Source of the DNA: Modestobacter versicolor
GTDB lineage: Bacteria; Actinomycetota; Actinomycetes; Mycobacteriales; Geodermatophilaceae
Direction: 5' to 3'
NCBI RefSeq assembly: GCF_014195485.1
Contig: NZ_JACIBU010000001.1
Coordinates: 2,914,001 to 2,978,000 of the forward strand
Length of the DNA stretch: 64,000 bases
Part shown: in pieces, positions 23,430 through 31,612 of the stretch
How the letters are laid out: each line of letters begins with the position of its first letter
How positions within the stretch are numbered: the stretch's first letter is position 1
Position numbers and translations under genes: made by a program
Notes under the pieces: generated by a model
Told to the model about the DNA's origin: nothing
Databases searched by the model: none
The model's input: the letters and a program-made list of their open reading frames with translations, nothing else

Positions 23430-25994
23430 CTACTCGCGGGTGCCGACGGCGGCCGCGCGCGGGCGGCGGAGCAGCAGCCGGGTCGGCGCCCAGGTGCAGA
23501 CCAGGGTCAGCACCAGCACCCCACCGGCGATCCCGGCGGCGACCGGCAGCGGGACGTAGGGCCCGGACCCGGTGGCCCCCTGGACCGCCGGCTGCAGGGT
23601 CACCCAGGAGATGGCCGCGCCCAGCCCGAGGGCCGCGCCGGCCACCACGAGCGCCTCGAGCCGGGCGGTGCGCAGCACCTGGCGGCGGGTGGCGCCGATC
23701 ATCCCGAGCAGGCCGATCTCCCGCCGGCGGGACAGCGCCACCATCACCAGCGTGTTGGCCGCGGCGATGGCGGCGAACCCGGCCAGCCCCGCCGCGAACA
23801 CGTTGTTCAGCCAGCTGTCCTGCGCCCCGGCGGCGCGCTGCTCGACCGTGGCGGTCTCCCGGTCGGTCAGCGACCCGCCCGGCCCCACCAGGTCGGCCAG
23901 CGCCGCGCGCCCGGTGGCGGTGACCGGCCCGTCGTGCCGGACCAGCAGCTGCTCCAGCCGGTCCGAGGGCGCGTGCGGCGCCACCGTCTCCAGCGGCAGC
24001 AGGGCCGAGGCGACCCCGAGCCCCCGGGTGTAGAGGGCGACCACCTGCAGCTGCAGCGGGGCGCCGTCGGCGGCGTAGAGCTGCACCTCGTCACCGACCG
24101 AGGCGTCCAGCGAGCCGGCGAACAGGGCGTCCAGCGCGACCGTGCCGTCGTCCCCGTCGCCGGTGCCCGGCCGCAGCGCGGCGAGGTCGCCGTCCTGCAC
24201 GCCCACGTCCAGGGCGAGCGCGACGTCGTCCAGGTCGCCGGTGAGGCCGGCGGCGCTGTGCGACATCAGCTCCCCGGCGGAACCGGCGACGACCGAGCTC
24301 GGCAGCACGCCCACCGCCGCCTGCACGCCGGGCAGCCCGGCGGCCTCCTCGACCAGCTCGGCGGGGAGCCCCGCCCCGGTGGAGGTGACGACGGTGTCGG
24401 CCTGCAGCGCCGCCTCCCGCTGCTCGGTGGTCGCCCGCTGCAGGCTGCCCTGCAGGAGCAGCAGGGTGCCCGCGAAGGCCACCGCCATCACCAGGGGCAC
24501 CAGCGCCGAGGCCAGCCGCCGGTTGTTGGCCCGGCCGTTGGCCGCGGCCAACCGGCCCGGCGCCCCCAGCCTGTCGAGCAGCGGCTCGACCGCCCGGGCG
24601 ACCAGCCCGGCGACCACCGGCCCGAGCAGCCCGACGGCCAGCAGCAGCGCCAGGACGACGGTCGCCCCCAGCCCCATGCCCAGGTCGCCGGCGGAGGTCG
24701 CGGACAGGATGAGCAGCGGCACGCTGCCGGCCAGCGCGACCAGCCCGAGCACCCAGCGCAGCGGCCCCAGCCGCCCGCCGGTGGTCGCGGACTCGCGGAG
24801 CGCCTCGGCCGGCCGCACCCGCGCCGGCCGGCGCGCGGCGAGCAGCCCGGCCACCAGCGCGGCGCCGGCCACCACCGCCACGGTGACGGCGAGGGCGAGC
24901 GGTCCGGTGTCGAGCTCCACGCCAGGCACGAGGTAGCCGCGGTCGGTCATCGCACCCAGCAGCCAGCGGGCGACCAGCACGCCCGGCACCAGCCCGAGCG
25001 GGGCGGCCAGCAGGGCGACGACGGCCGTCTCGGTGGCCACGGTGCGGCGCAGCTGCCGCGGGGTCGCGCCGATCGCGCGCAGCAGGGCCAGCTCGCGCGC
25101 CCGCTGCTCGACGGCCAGGCCGGTGGTGGACATGACCACGAAGACCGCCACCACCAGCAGCACCCCGCCCAGCGAGCCGCCGATGGCCACCAGGGTCTCC
25201 CGGGTGGCGCCGAAGCCGACGGTCTCGACCTCGCCGCGCTCCTGGCCGGTGGCCACCACGAAGCCGGTGGCCGGTGCGGGGACGTCGGGCAGGGCGGCCC
25301 GGACGGCCGCCGCGAGCTCCGCGGTCGAGGTGCCCGCGGCGGGCTGCACCGTGACGGCGTCCACCCGGTCGGGGTGGCCGGCCAGGGCCGGGGCGTCGTC
25401 GTCGACGAACCAGGCCCGGGTGGAGCCGCCGTCGACCAGCCCGGCCACCTCGAACGACCCGGTGCCGTTCGCCGTCGTCAGCCGGACCTGGTCACCGACC
25501 TCCAGCCCCGCGGCCTCGGCGGTGGCCCGGTCCAGGACGACCTCGCCCGGCCCGGGGGCGGTCGCGCCGGGCCGGACGGGCTGCAGGGCGGCCGCCGACC
25601 ACGCCCCGGCCGACCAGGTCGCCCCCGCCGCGCCGGCGACGTCCGGGTCGGCCGGCGACACGTCGAAGGCGACGTCGGCGACGACCTGGCCGGTCTCCGG
25701 CAGATCGGCCAGCACGCCGGCCAGCCCGGCGTCGACCAGCGGGCGGACGGCGAGCGGGAGCGTGGCGGTCCAGCCGTCGCCCTGCCGCTCGCGCAGCTCG
25801 TCGTCGGCGGCGACGACCACCGGGGCGCCGGCGTACCGGACCGGGTCGGCACCGGTGGTGATGCCGGTCTGCAGGAACAGGGCGGCGGCCGAGACCACCG
25901 TGGAGGCGAACAGCAGCGCGACGAAGGCGCCGACGAAGGAGGAGGGCCGGGCCCGCACGGACGCGCGGGCCAGCCCGTTGGGGCGCCAGCTCAT
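23430..25994 (-). CDS. FtsX/MacB-type ABC exporter permease
   Basis: An 854-residue membrane protein. It has an N-terminal segment, a large extracytoplasmic domain (about residues 45-250), an FtsX block (about 260-400, with ELALLRAIGATPRQLRRTV), further segments, a second extracytoplasmic domain and a C-terminal FtsX block (REIGLLGMIGATRRQVLRTA). This two-FtsX layout is the usual 10-segment permease of MacB/BceB-like or lipoprotein/antibiotic-efflux systems. It pairs with the ATPase whose stop overlaps its ATG by 4 nt. The substrate is unknown; peptide, lipid or antibiotic efflux are possibilities. No sensor kinase is adjacent. Confidence 0.85.
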   Translation of the reverse strand: MSWRPNGLARASVRARPSSFVGAFVALLFASTVVSAAALFLQTGITTGADPVRYAGAPVVVAADDELRERQGDGWTATLPLAVRPLVDAGLAGVLADLPETGQVVADVAFDVSPADPDVAGAAGATWSAGAWSAAALQPVRPGATAPGPGEVVLDRATAEAAGLEVGDQVRLTTANGTGSFEVAGLVDGGSTRAWFVDDDAPALAGHPDRVDAVTVQPAAGTSTAELAAAVRAALPDVPAPATGFVVATGQERGEVETVGFGATRETLVAIGGSLGGVLLVVAVFVVMSTTGLAVEQRARELALLRAIGATPRQLRRTVATETAVVALLAAPLGLVPGVLVARWLLGAMTDRGYLVPGVELDTGPLALAVTVAVVAGAALVAGLLAARRPARVRPAEALRESATTGGRLGPLRWVLGLVALAGSVPLLILSATSAGDLGMGLGATVVLALLLAVGLLGPVVAGLVARAVEPLLDRLGAPGRLAAANGRANNRRLASALVPLVMAVAFAGTLLLLQGSLQRATTEQREAALQADTVVTSTGAGLPAELVEEAAGLPGVQAAVGVLPSSVVAGSAGELMSHSAAGLTGDLDDVALALDVGVQDGDLAALRPGTGDGDDGTVALDALFAGSLDASVGDEVQLYAADGAPLQLQVVALYTRGLGVASALLPLETVAPHAPSDRLEQLLVRHDGPVTATGRAALADLVGPGGSLTDRETATVEQRAAGAQDSWLNNVFAAGLAGFAAIAAANTLVMVALSRRREIGLLGMIGATRRQVLRTARLEALVVAGAALGLGAAISWVTLQPAVQGATGSGPYVPLPVAAGIAGGVLVLTLVCTWAPTRLLLRRPRAAAVGTRE

Positions 25995-26812
25995 CGCAGC
26001 GACCCCGCCCCGGCGGGCGCGCCCCCGGTCAGCTGGACCATCCGGTCGGCGATCTCGGCCACCGACGGGCCGGCGAGGTCGGCGACCAGCCGGCCGTCGG
26101 CGAGGAACAGCACCCGGTCGGCGTAGGAGGCGGCGCGCGGGTCGTGGGTGACCATGACGACGGTCGCGCCGTCCTGGTCGACGATGCCGCGCAGCAGACC
26201 GAGCACCTCGGTCGCCGTCCCGCTGTCCAGCGCCCCGGTGGGCTCGTCGCCGAAGACGACGTCGGGGCGGCTGACCAGCGCCCGGGCGATGGCGATCCGC
26301 TGCTGCTGGCCGCCGGAGAGCTCGGCCGGGCGCCGCTGGGCGTACCCGCCCATGCCGACCCGCTCAAGCACCTCGGCCGCCATCCGCCGCCGGGCCGGCC
26401 GGCCGGCCAGCCGCAGCGGGAGCAGCACGTTGTCCTCCGCCGTCAGGGAGGGCAGCAGGTTGAAGGACTGGAAGACGAACCCGATGCGCTCGCGGCGCAG
26501 CCGGGTCAGCTGCTCCTCGCTGAGCGTGGTCAGGTCGGTGCCGCCGAGCAGCACCGAGCCCGACGTGGGGCGGTCCAGCCCCGCCGCGGTCTGCAGCAGG
26601 GTGCTCTTGCCCGAGCCCGACGGGCCCATCACCGCGGTGAACGAGCCGCGCGCCATGCCGACCGAGACCCCCCGCAGCGCGTGCACGGTGGAGTCGCCGC
26701 GCCCGTAGGTGCGCGCGACGTCCCGCAGCGACACCACCTCGCGCGGGTCGGCCGCCGGCTGCTCCGGTGCCGTGGCGCCGACCGCTGCCGGGCGCCTCCT
26801 GGTGATCCTCAT
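25991..26812 (-). CDS. ABC exporter ATP-binding protein (MacB/LolD type)
   Basis: A 273-residue single NBD. Walker A GPSGSGKSTLLQTAAGL (about residues 57-73), the family-typical FVFQSFNLLPSLTAEDNV Q-loop, signature ELSGGQQQRIAIARAL, Walker B VVFGDEPTGALD and the H-loop TVVMVTHDPRAA are all intact. It energises the FtsX-type permease encoded immediately downstream. ATG 26812 is preceded by GGAG at 8 nt; the frame stays open upstream with an ATG at 26869 that lacks a ribosome-binding site. The 276 bp between this gene and the divergent acyl-CoA ligase contain no further gene that I can support. Confidence 0.92.
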   Translation of the reverse strand: MRITRRRPAAVGATAPEQPAADPREVVSLRDVARTYGRGDSTVHALRGVSVGMARGSFTAVMGPSGSGKSTLLQTAAGLDRPTSGSVLLGGTDLTTLSEEQLTRLRRERIGFVFQSFNLLPSLTAEDNVLLPLRLAGRPARRRMAAEVLERVGMGGYAQRRPAELSGGQQQRIAIARALVSRPDVVFGDEPTGALDSGTATEVLGLLRGIVDQDGATVVMVTHDPRAASYADRVLFLADGRLVADLAGPSVAEIADRMVQLTGGAPAGAGSLR

Positions 26813-27059
26813 CAGCTCATCTCCGTCTTCGTCGCAGGTCACGTCGACGGCGCTGTCGATCTCGATCATGTCCAGGGCGCGGCGGACGGCCATCGGACCA
26901 GGGCCCGACGTCGAGAGGGTCGACCTCGGTGGGATGGACGAAGACGTCCGCTGTGCCTCGGAGTCGATCTTGCTGGACGCCGGCCGCCGCGTCGATGACG
27001 CCAGCCGGTGTCCGCGGGTCGGGCCAGCCCGACGGCGGGCGTTCCGGGACGGGTGGAAC

Positions 27060-27073
27060 GTGAGCCGGGTCAC
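27060..27073. promoter_or_regulatory. Possible CRP/GlxR-type site upstream of the acyl-CoA ligase gene
   Basis: GTGA-N6-TCAC (GTGAGCCGGGTCAC) is the core of the CRP/GlxR consensus TGTGA-N6-TCACA. It ends 15 bp before the ATG, so binding would likely repress. An 8-base match may arise by chance in this much sequence. Confidence 0.3.
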
Positions 27074-27088
27074 TGGCACCATGCGGCC

Positions 27089-28705
27089 ATGCGCGGGCTG
27101 ATGCAGGACGTCCCCCTGACCGTCGACACGATCTTCCGGCACGCCGAGCAGCACCACGGCGACGTCCCGATCGTCACGAACAACCCCGGCGGCAAGGTGC
27201 GCACCACGTACGCCGAGTGGGCGCAGCGCACCCGGCGGCTCGGCGGCGTGCTGGACACCCTGGGCATCACCGCCGACGGCCGGGTGGGCACGTTCGCCTG
27301 GAACTCCGCCCGGCACCTGGAGCTCTACTTCGCCGCGCCGTGCACCGGCCGGGTGCTGCACACGCTGAACGTGCGGCTGTTCCCCGAGCAGCTCACCTAC
27401 ATCGCCAACCACGCCGAGGACGAGGTCGTCTTCGTCGACCGCACCGTGCTGCCGCTGCTGTGGCCGCTGATCGACTCGATGAAGACCGTGCACCACGTCG
27501 TGGTGATGGACGACGGCGGCGACAACCCGGTCCCCGACGACCCGCGGGTGCTCGACTACGAGACCCTGCTGGCCGATGCCGAGCCGGTCGAGTTCCACGT
27601 CACCGACGAGAGCTCAGCGGCCTCGATGTGCTACACGAGCGGCACGACCGGCAACCCCAAGGGCGTCGTCTACTCCCACCGCTCGACGGTGCTGCACACC
27701 ATGGCGGTGGTCGCGCCCAACGGCTTCGGCATCGGCGTCGAGGACGTCGCGATGCCCGTCGTCCCGATGTTCCACGCCAACGCCTGGGGCATCGCGCAGG
27801 CGGCGCCGGCGGCCGGGGCCGCGATGGTCTTCCCCGGCGCGATGATGCAGCCGCAGGCGCTGGCCGACCTGATCGTCGACGAGGACGTCACCTTCACCGC
27901 CGGCGTCCCGACGATCTGGCAGGGCGTGCTGCCGCACCTGGCCGGCCGCCCGCACAAGCTGCGCAAGATCGGCTGCGGCGGCTCGGCGGTGCCGCCGGCG
28001 CTCTCGCAGGCCTACCAGGAGCAGGTCGGGCTGCCCATCTACCAGGCGTGGGGCATGACCGAGACGCACCCGGTCGCTTCCGGCGGCACGCTCAGCCGGC
28101 GCTGGCAGGACGCCGACGAGGAGACGAAGACCGCCCGCCGCGCGCGCCAGGGTGTGCCGCTGTTCGGCGTGGAGGCGCGGATCGTCGAGGCCGGCACCAC
28201 CGACACGCTGCCCTGGGACGACACCGCGACCGGCGAGCTGCAGGTGCGCGGCCCGTGGTGCGCGAAGGACTACTACAACCCCGACGCCGGGGTGGAGCTG
28301 TCGACGCCCGACGGCTGGATGAAGACCGGTGACGTCGCGGCGCTCGACGAGTACGGCAACATCCGGATCGCCGACCGCACCAAGGACCTGATCAAGTCCG
28401 GTGGCGAGTGGATCTCCTCGGTCGACCTGGAGAACGCGATCATGAGCCACCCGAAGGTCGCCGAGGCGGCCGTCGTGGCGATCCCGCACCCCAAGTGGGA
28501 CGAGCGCCCGCTGGCCTGCGTCGTCCTCAAGCCGGGCGAGACCGCCACGGAGGAGGAGATCCTCGACCACATCCGGCCGCTGGTGGCCAAGTGGTGGCTG
28601 CCCGACGCGGTGGAGTTCATCGACGAGGTGCCCAAGACCAGCGTCGGCAAGTTCTCCAAGAAGGACCTGCGCAGCCGCTTCGCCGAGTACCCGGTGAAGG
28701 GCTAG
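27089..28705 (+). CDS. Acyl-CoA synthetase (AMP-forming, fatty-acid or alkanoate CoA ligase)
   Basis: A 538-residue ANL-superfamily adenylating enzyme. The P-loop SMCYTSGTTGNPKGVVYSHR (about residues 178-197), VPMFHANAWG, YQAWGMTETHPV (A5), GWMKTGDVAALDEYGNIRIADR (A7) and the catalytic lysine motif KTSVGKFSKKDLR (A10, about 519-531) are all present. It activates a carboxylic acid to an acyl-adenylate and then to the CoA thioester. It resembles the FadD/DmdB-like group acting on medium- or long-chain fatty acids or short alkanoates; substrate length is not decidable here. Its TAG stop shares the CTAG tetranucleotide with the stop of the convergent rhodanese gene. Confidence 0.93.
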   Translation: MRGLMQDVPLTVDTIFRHAEQHHGDVPIVTNNPGGKVRTTYAEWAQRTRRLGGVLDTLGITADGRVGTFAWNSARHLELYFAAPCTGRVLHTLNVRLFPEQLTYIANHAEDEVVFVDRTVLPLLWPLIDSMKTVHHVVVMDDGGDNPVPDDPRVLDYETLLADAEPVEFHVTDESSAASMCYTSGTTGNPKGVVYSHRSTVLHTMAVVAPNGFGIGVEDVAMPVVPMFHANAWGIAQAAPAAGAAMVFPGAMMQPQALADLIVDEDVTFTAGVPTIWQGVLPHLAGRPHKLRKIGCGGSAVPPALSQAYQEQVGLPIYQAWGMTETHPVASGGTLSRRWQDADEETKTARRARQGVPLFGVEARIVEAGTTDTLPWDDTATGELQVRGPWCAKDYYNPDAGVELSTPDGWMKTGDVAALDEYGNIRIADRTKDLIKSGGEWISSVDLENAIMSHPKVAEAAVVAIPHPKWDERPLACVVLKPGETATEEEILDHIRPLVAKWWLPDAVEFIDEVPKTSVGKFSKKDLRSRFAEYPVKG

Positions 28706-29046
28706 ACGACGTACGGGGGGCGGCCGGTCTCGCTCACCATCGGCCGGCCGGCCGCGTCCCACTCGCCCATGCCCCCGGCGACGTTGACCGCGTCGTAGCC
28801 GTTCTGGTTCAGCCAGGCGGTGACCCGCGCGGAGCGGCCGCCGGCCCGGCAGGTCACGTAGATCGGGTCGCCGTCCGGCACCTCGCCGAGGCGGGCGGGG
28901 ACATCGCCCATGGCGATGTGGGTCGCACCCTCGATGTGCCCGGCCACCCACTCGTCGTCCTCGCGCACGTCGAGCACGACGGCGTCCTCGGGCACCTCGG
29001 CGGCCGGCACGGAGGGCACCTGCTGCGGCATCATCACGCTCGCCAT
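28702..29046 (-). CDS. Single-domain rhodanese-like sulfurtransferase
   Basis: A 114-residue protein consisting of one rhodanese domain. VVLDVREDDEWVAGHI (about residues 24-39) is the CH2A-type motif, and the active-site loop VTCRAGGRSARV (about 69-80) has the catalytic Cys. GGMGEWDAAGRP ends the domain. It can carry persulfide sulfur for cyanide detoxification, Fe-S or thiolation chemistry. The gene is monocistronic and convergent with the acyl-CoA ligase gene; the two stop codons share a CTAG. ATG 29046 is used; an in-frame start at 29061 adds five residues. It is divergent from the PH-domain genes across about 70 bp. Confidence 0.92.
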   Translation of the reverse strand: MASVMMPQQVPSVPAAEVPEDAVVLDVREDDEWVAGHIEGATHIAMGDVPARLGEVPDGDPIYVTCRAGGRSARVTAWLNQNGYDAVNVAGGMGEWDAAGRPMVSETGRPPYVV

Positions 29047-29104
29047 GGTCCCACGCACCACCTCGGGCCACCGGCGGAGCGGGCAGCCGGTGGCCGGGCA
29101 CTGC

Positions 29105-29110
29105 CAGGAT
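29105..29110 (+). promoter_or_regulatory. -10-like CAGGAT of the PH-domain operon
   Basis: CAGGAT ends 7 nt before the ATG at 29118 and supports that start over the ATG at 29109. Confidence 0.38.
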
Positions 29111-29117
29111 GAGAGCG

Positions 29118-29633
29118 ATGTCCCCTCCCCCGCCGGCGCCCGTCCGCGAGCCCGCCTGGTCGCTGTCCCGCTCGGCGATCGGGCTGTGGGTGGCCCAGGG
29201 GGTGCTCGGCACCGTGGTCTACGGCCTGGCGGTCACCGCCTTCCTGCTCTTCGTCCCCGCGGACGCCGGGTGGCTGGTCACCGTCGTCCGCTGGGCCGGG
29301 CCGGTGCTGGTCGTGGTGTACGGCGTCGTCGCCATCGGGGTCCGCCCCCGGCTGCGCTACCGGGTGCACCGCTGGGAGATCACCGCCGAGGCGGTCTACA
29401 CCCTCACCGGCTGGCTGGACCGCACCTGGACGCTGGTGCCGGTCTCCCGGATCCAGACCGTCGACGTCACCCGCGGCGTCGTCCAGCAGGTGTTCGGCCT
29501 GGCCAGCGTGGCGGTGCTGACCGCCTCCTCGCAGGGCACCGTGCGCATCCCGCACCTGGAGGCCGAGGTCGCGCGCCGGGTGGCCGACGACCTGGCCCGC
29601 CGGGCGGAGCTGGTCCGGGACGAGGCCACGTGA
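29118..29633 (+). CDS. Membrane protein with bacterial PH domain (bPH2/YdbS-like)
   Basis: A 171-residue protein. Two membrane segments (about residues 18-42 and 52-70) are followed by a bacterial pleckstrin-homology domain of the YdbS type: YRVHRWEITAEAVYTLTGWL, TLVPVSRIQTVDVTRGVVQ and VAVLTASSQGTVRIP. Such pairs of bPH2 proteins are widespread in Gram-positive bacteria and have been linked in Bacillus to resistance to membrane-acting compounds. It is translationally coupled (GTGA overlap) to the larger three-PH protein gene next door, so the two probably form one membrane complex. The ATG at 29109 would add three residues. Confidence 0.85.
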   Translation: MSPPPPAPVREPAWSLSRSAIGLWVAQGVLGTVVYGLAVTAFLLFVPADAGWLVTVVRWAGPVLVVVYGVVAIGVRPRLRYRVHRWEITAEAVYTLTGWLDRTWTLVPVSRIQTVDVTRGVVQQVFGLASVAVLTASSQGTVRIPHLEAEVARRVADDLARRAELVRDEAT

Positions 29634-31111
29634 GCGACACCCGCCAGCCGGCCGGCCGGCGGACGTCGGCCTGGGTGCTGGTGCTGCACACGGTCACCTT
29701 CAAGCAGGCCCGCGCGCTGGTGCCGGTGGTGCTGGCGGTCGCCGCCGGCCGCGGGCTGGGCGACGGCCCGACGACGGTGGTCGTGCTGGCGGTGGCCGTC
29801 ACGCTGCTGTCGCTGCTGTGGGCCGCGCTGTCCTGGTGGCGCTTCAGCTACGCCGACGGCCCGACGTCGGTCGTCGTCACCCGCGGGCTGCTCTCCCGGT
29901 CGGTGCGCACGGTGCCGATCGACCGCATCCGCGGCGTGGAGGTCGAGGCACCGGCGCTGCACCGGCTGGTCGGCCTGGTCCGGGTGCGCATCGACGCGGC
30001 GGCCGGCTCGGTCGGCGGCAAGGAGGAGGAGCTCGTCGTCGACGGCGTCCCGCGCGCCGAGGGCGACCGGCTCCGGGCCCGGCTGCTGACCCGGCGGGTG
30101 CCGGCCGGTGTCGAGGTGGGCCCGGACGGCGAGCCCGCCGGGCCCGAGCCGGAGGAGGAGTACACCCGCTTCGACCCCCGCTGGCTGCGTTACGCCCCGC
30201 TGGTCGGTGGCTACCTCGCCGTCCCGATGGCCGCGGTCGGCGCGCTGTTCCGGGTGGCCGACGAGGTGCCCGACCGGTGGCGTCCCGACCTGGGCCAGCC
30301 CGACCTGCCCGGGACGACGGTCGTGGCGCTCTTCCTGGTCGCCGCGGTGGTCGTGCTGGTCGCCGGGTCGGTCATCGGCTGCGCGGCGGTCAACTGGCGG
30401 TTCCGGCTGGTCCGCCGCGGCGGGTCGCTGGTCGCCGTCCGCGGGCTGGTCACCCGCCGGCACACCGAGCTGGAGATCGACCGGATCCGCGGCTGGACGA
30501 TCAGCGCGGGCCTGGGCATGCGGCTGGCCGGCGCGGCCCGGGCCAGCGCGCTGGTCACCGGGCTGGGCGACGCCGCCCGGCGCGGGCAGCTGCTGCCGCT
30601 GGGCCCGCGGCCGGCCGCCTGGAGGCTGGCCGCCCGGCTGGTCGACGACCCCGGCGAGCTGCGCCGGCACCCGCCGGCCGCCCGCCGGCGCAGCGTCGTC
30701 CGGGCCTGCGGCCTGGGGCTGGCCGTGCTGCTGGCGGGCGCGGTGCTCACCCCGCTGGCCGGCTGGTGGTGGCTGCTCGCCGCCGGCGCCGTGCTGACCG
30801 TGCTGGGGGTGCCGCTGGGCCGGGCCAGGTACGCGGCCCTGGGGCACACCGCCGGACCGCGGTCGTTCGCGGTGCGGTCGGGCTGGCTCGTGCAGGAGCA
30901 CACCGTGCTGCAGCGGCGGGCGGTCGTCGGCTGGCAGGTACGGCAGAGCGTCGTCCAGCGCCGGGCCGGGCTGGTGACCGTGCTGGCCTGCGTGGGCGCC
31001 GGCCGGGGCGGCTACGCGGCGGTGGACATGGCCGCCGAGGAGGCCGCCCCGTTCACCCGCGCCGCGTCCGGTGCCTGGGCCGCCACGCTGGAACCCGCCC
31101 GCGGCGGCTGA
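29630..31111 (+). CDS. Large membrane protein with three bPH2 domains (YdbT-like)
   Basis: A 493-residue partner of the preceding gene. PH repeats start at about residues 75 (TSVVVTRGLLSRSVRTVPID), 260 (FRLVRRGGSLVAVRGLVT) and 405 (SFAVRSGWLVQEHTVLQRR), each preceded by paired hydrophobic segments (about 25-65, 185-255 and 345-390), giving a 2TM-PH unit repeated three times as in YdbT. The conserved IDRIRG/EIDRIRGW strand pattern recurs in units one and two, and unit three is the most divergent. The role is unknown in actinobacteria; envelope stress or secretion is a guess based on Bacillus relatives. GTG 29630 overlaps the upstream TGA by 4 nt. Confidence 0.85.
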   Translation: MSDTRQPAGRRTSAWVLVLHTVTFKQARALVPVVLAVAAGRGLGDGPTTVVVLAVAVTLLSLLWAALSWWRFSYADGPTSVVVTRGLLSRSVRTVPIDRIRGVEVEAPALHRLVGLVRVRIDAAAGSVGGKEEELVVDGVPRAEGDRLRARLLTRRVPAGVEVGPDGEPAGPEPEEEYTRFDPRWLRYAPLVGGYLAVPMAAVGALFRVADEVPDRWRPDLGQPDLPGTTVVALFLVAAVVVLVAGSVIGCAAVNWRFRLVRRGGSLVAVRGLVTRRHTELEIDRIRGWTISAGLGMRLAGAARASALVTGLGDAARRGQLLPLGPRPAAWRLAARLVDDPGELRRHPPAARRRSVVRACGLGLAVLLAGAVLTPLAGWWWLLAAGAVLTVLGVPLGRARYAALGHTAGPRSFAVRSGWLVQEHTVLQRRAVVGWQVRQSVVQRRAGLVTVLACVGAGRGGYAAVDMAAEEAAPFTRAASGAWAATLEPARGG

Positions 31112-31149
31112 TCTTGCTCCGCCGGCCCCGCCGGGCCCACACTGGAGCC

Positions 31150-31458
31150 GTGGCATGGGTCTCCGAGCTGGCGACGCGGCGCGCTCTGCTGCTGTCCTGC
31201 CTGCTCAGCGCCCTGGTGCTGGTGATCCCCGTCGACGGCTCGGCCGCGTCGGTCACCGCGCTCAGCGCCGCGCTGACCGTCGCGCTGGCCGCCGGGCTGC
31301 TCACCCGGGCGCCGCGGGCCGCTCATGTCGCCACCCGCACCGAGGTCTCCCCCGACGCCCCCGCGAACGACGAGAGGTGCCGCCGCGGCGTGTTCCGCCG
31401 GCAGAGCAGCCCCCGCGCTCCCGGCCGGGTGCTCCCCCGGGCACCGCAGCCCGCCTGA
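31150..31458 (+). CDS. DUF6412-like small membrane protein next to YidC
   Basis: A 102-residue protein. Two hydrophobic segments (about residues 9-30 and 36-52) are followed by a basic Cys- and Arg-containing tail (NDERCRRGVFRRQSSPRAPG). It resembles the actinobacterial DUF6412 family, whose genes sit directly upstream of a YidC/Oxa1 paralogue, as here. It may assist the insertase or be an insertion substrate; this is inference. The reading frame was hidden inside a longer antisense-like ORF. The GTG at 31150 is the natural first start after the upstream gene; CACACT 6 nt before it is only a weak -10 candidate. Confidence 0.65.
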   Translation: MAWVSELATRRALLLSCLLSALVLVIPVDGSAASVTALSAALTVALAAGLLTRAPRAAHVATRTEVSPDAPANDERCRRGVFRRQSSPRAPGRVLPRAPQPA

Positions 31459-31612
31459 CCCTCCCGCGGTCCGCCGCCGGCTGAGCCGGCCCACCGCCGC
31501 AGCGGTCCTGCTGCGCGCGCCCGCCCGTCTCCCGAGGAGACCGGGCACCTCCGTGTTCCCCGCGTCGCGCCCCGAGGGCGCGCCGCGCCCCGACCCGTCT
31601 CGAGGTCCCCCC

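Noticed and set aside
23364-26126. Plus-strand open frame of about 920 codons
   Set aside because: It lies entirely opposite the ABC permease and ATPase genes, which have clear motifs. Its translation is Gly/Arg/Gln/His-rich with no recognisable domain, a typical high-GC antisense artefact.
25991-27598. Long N-terminal extension of the exporter ATPase frame (to 535 codons)
   Set aside because: It runs opposite the acyl-CoA ligase gene, and the added sequence is His/Val/Asp-rich shadow. ATG 26812 with GGAG is a normal start.
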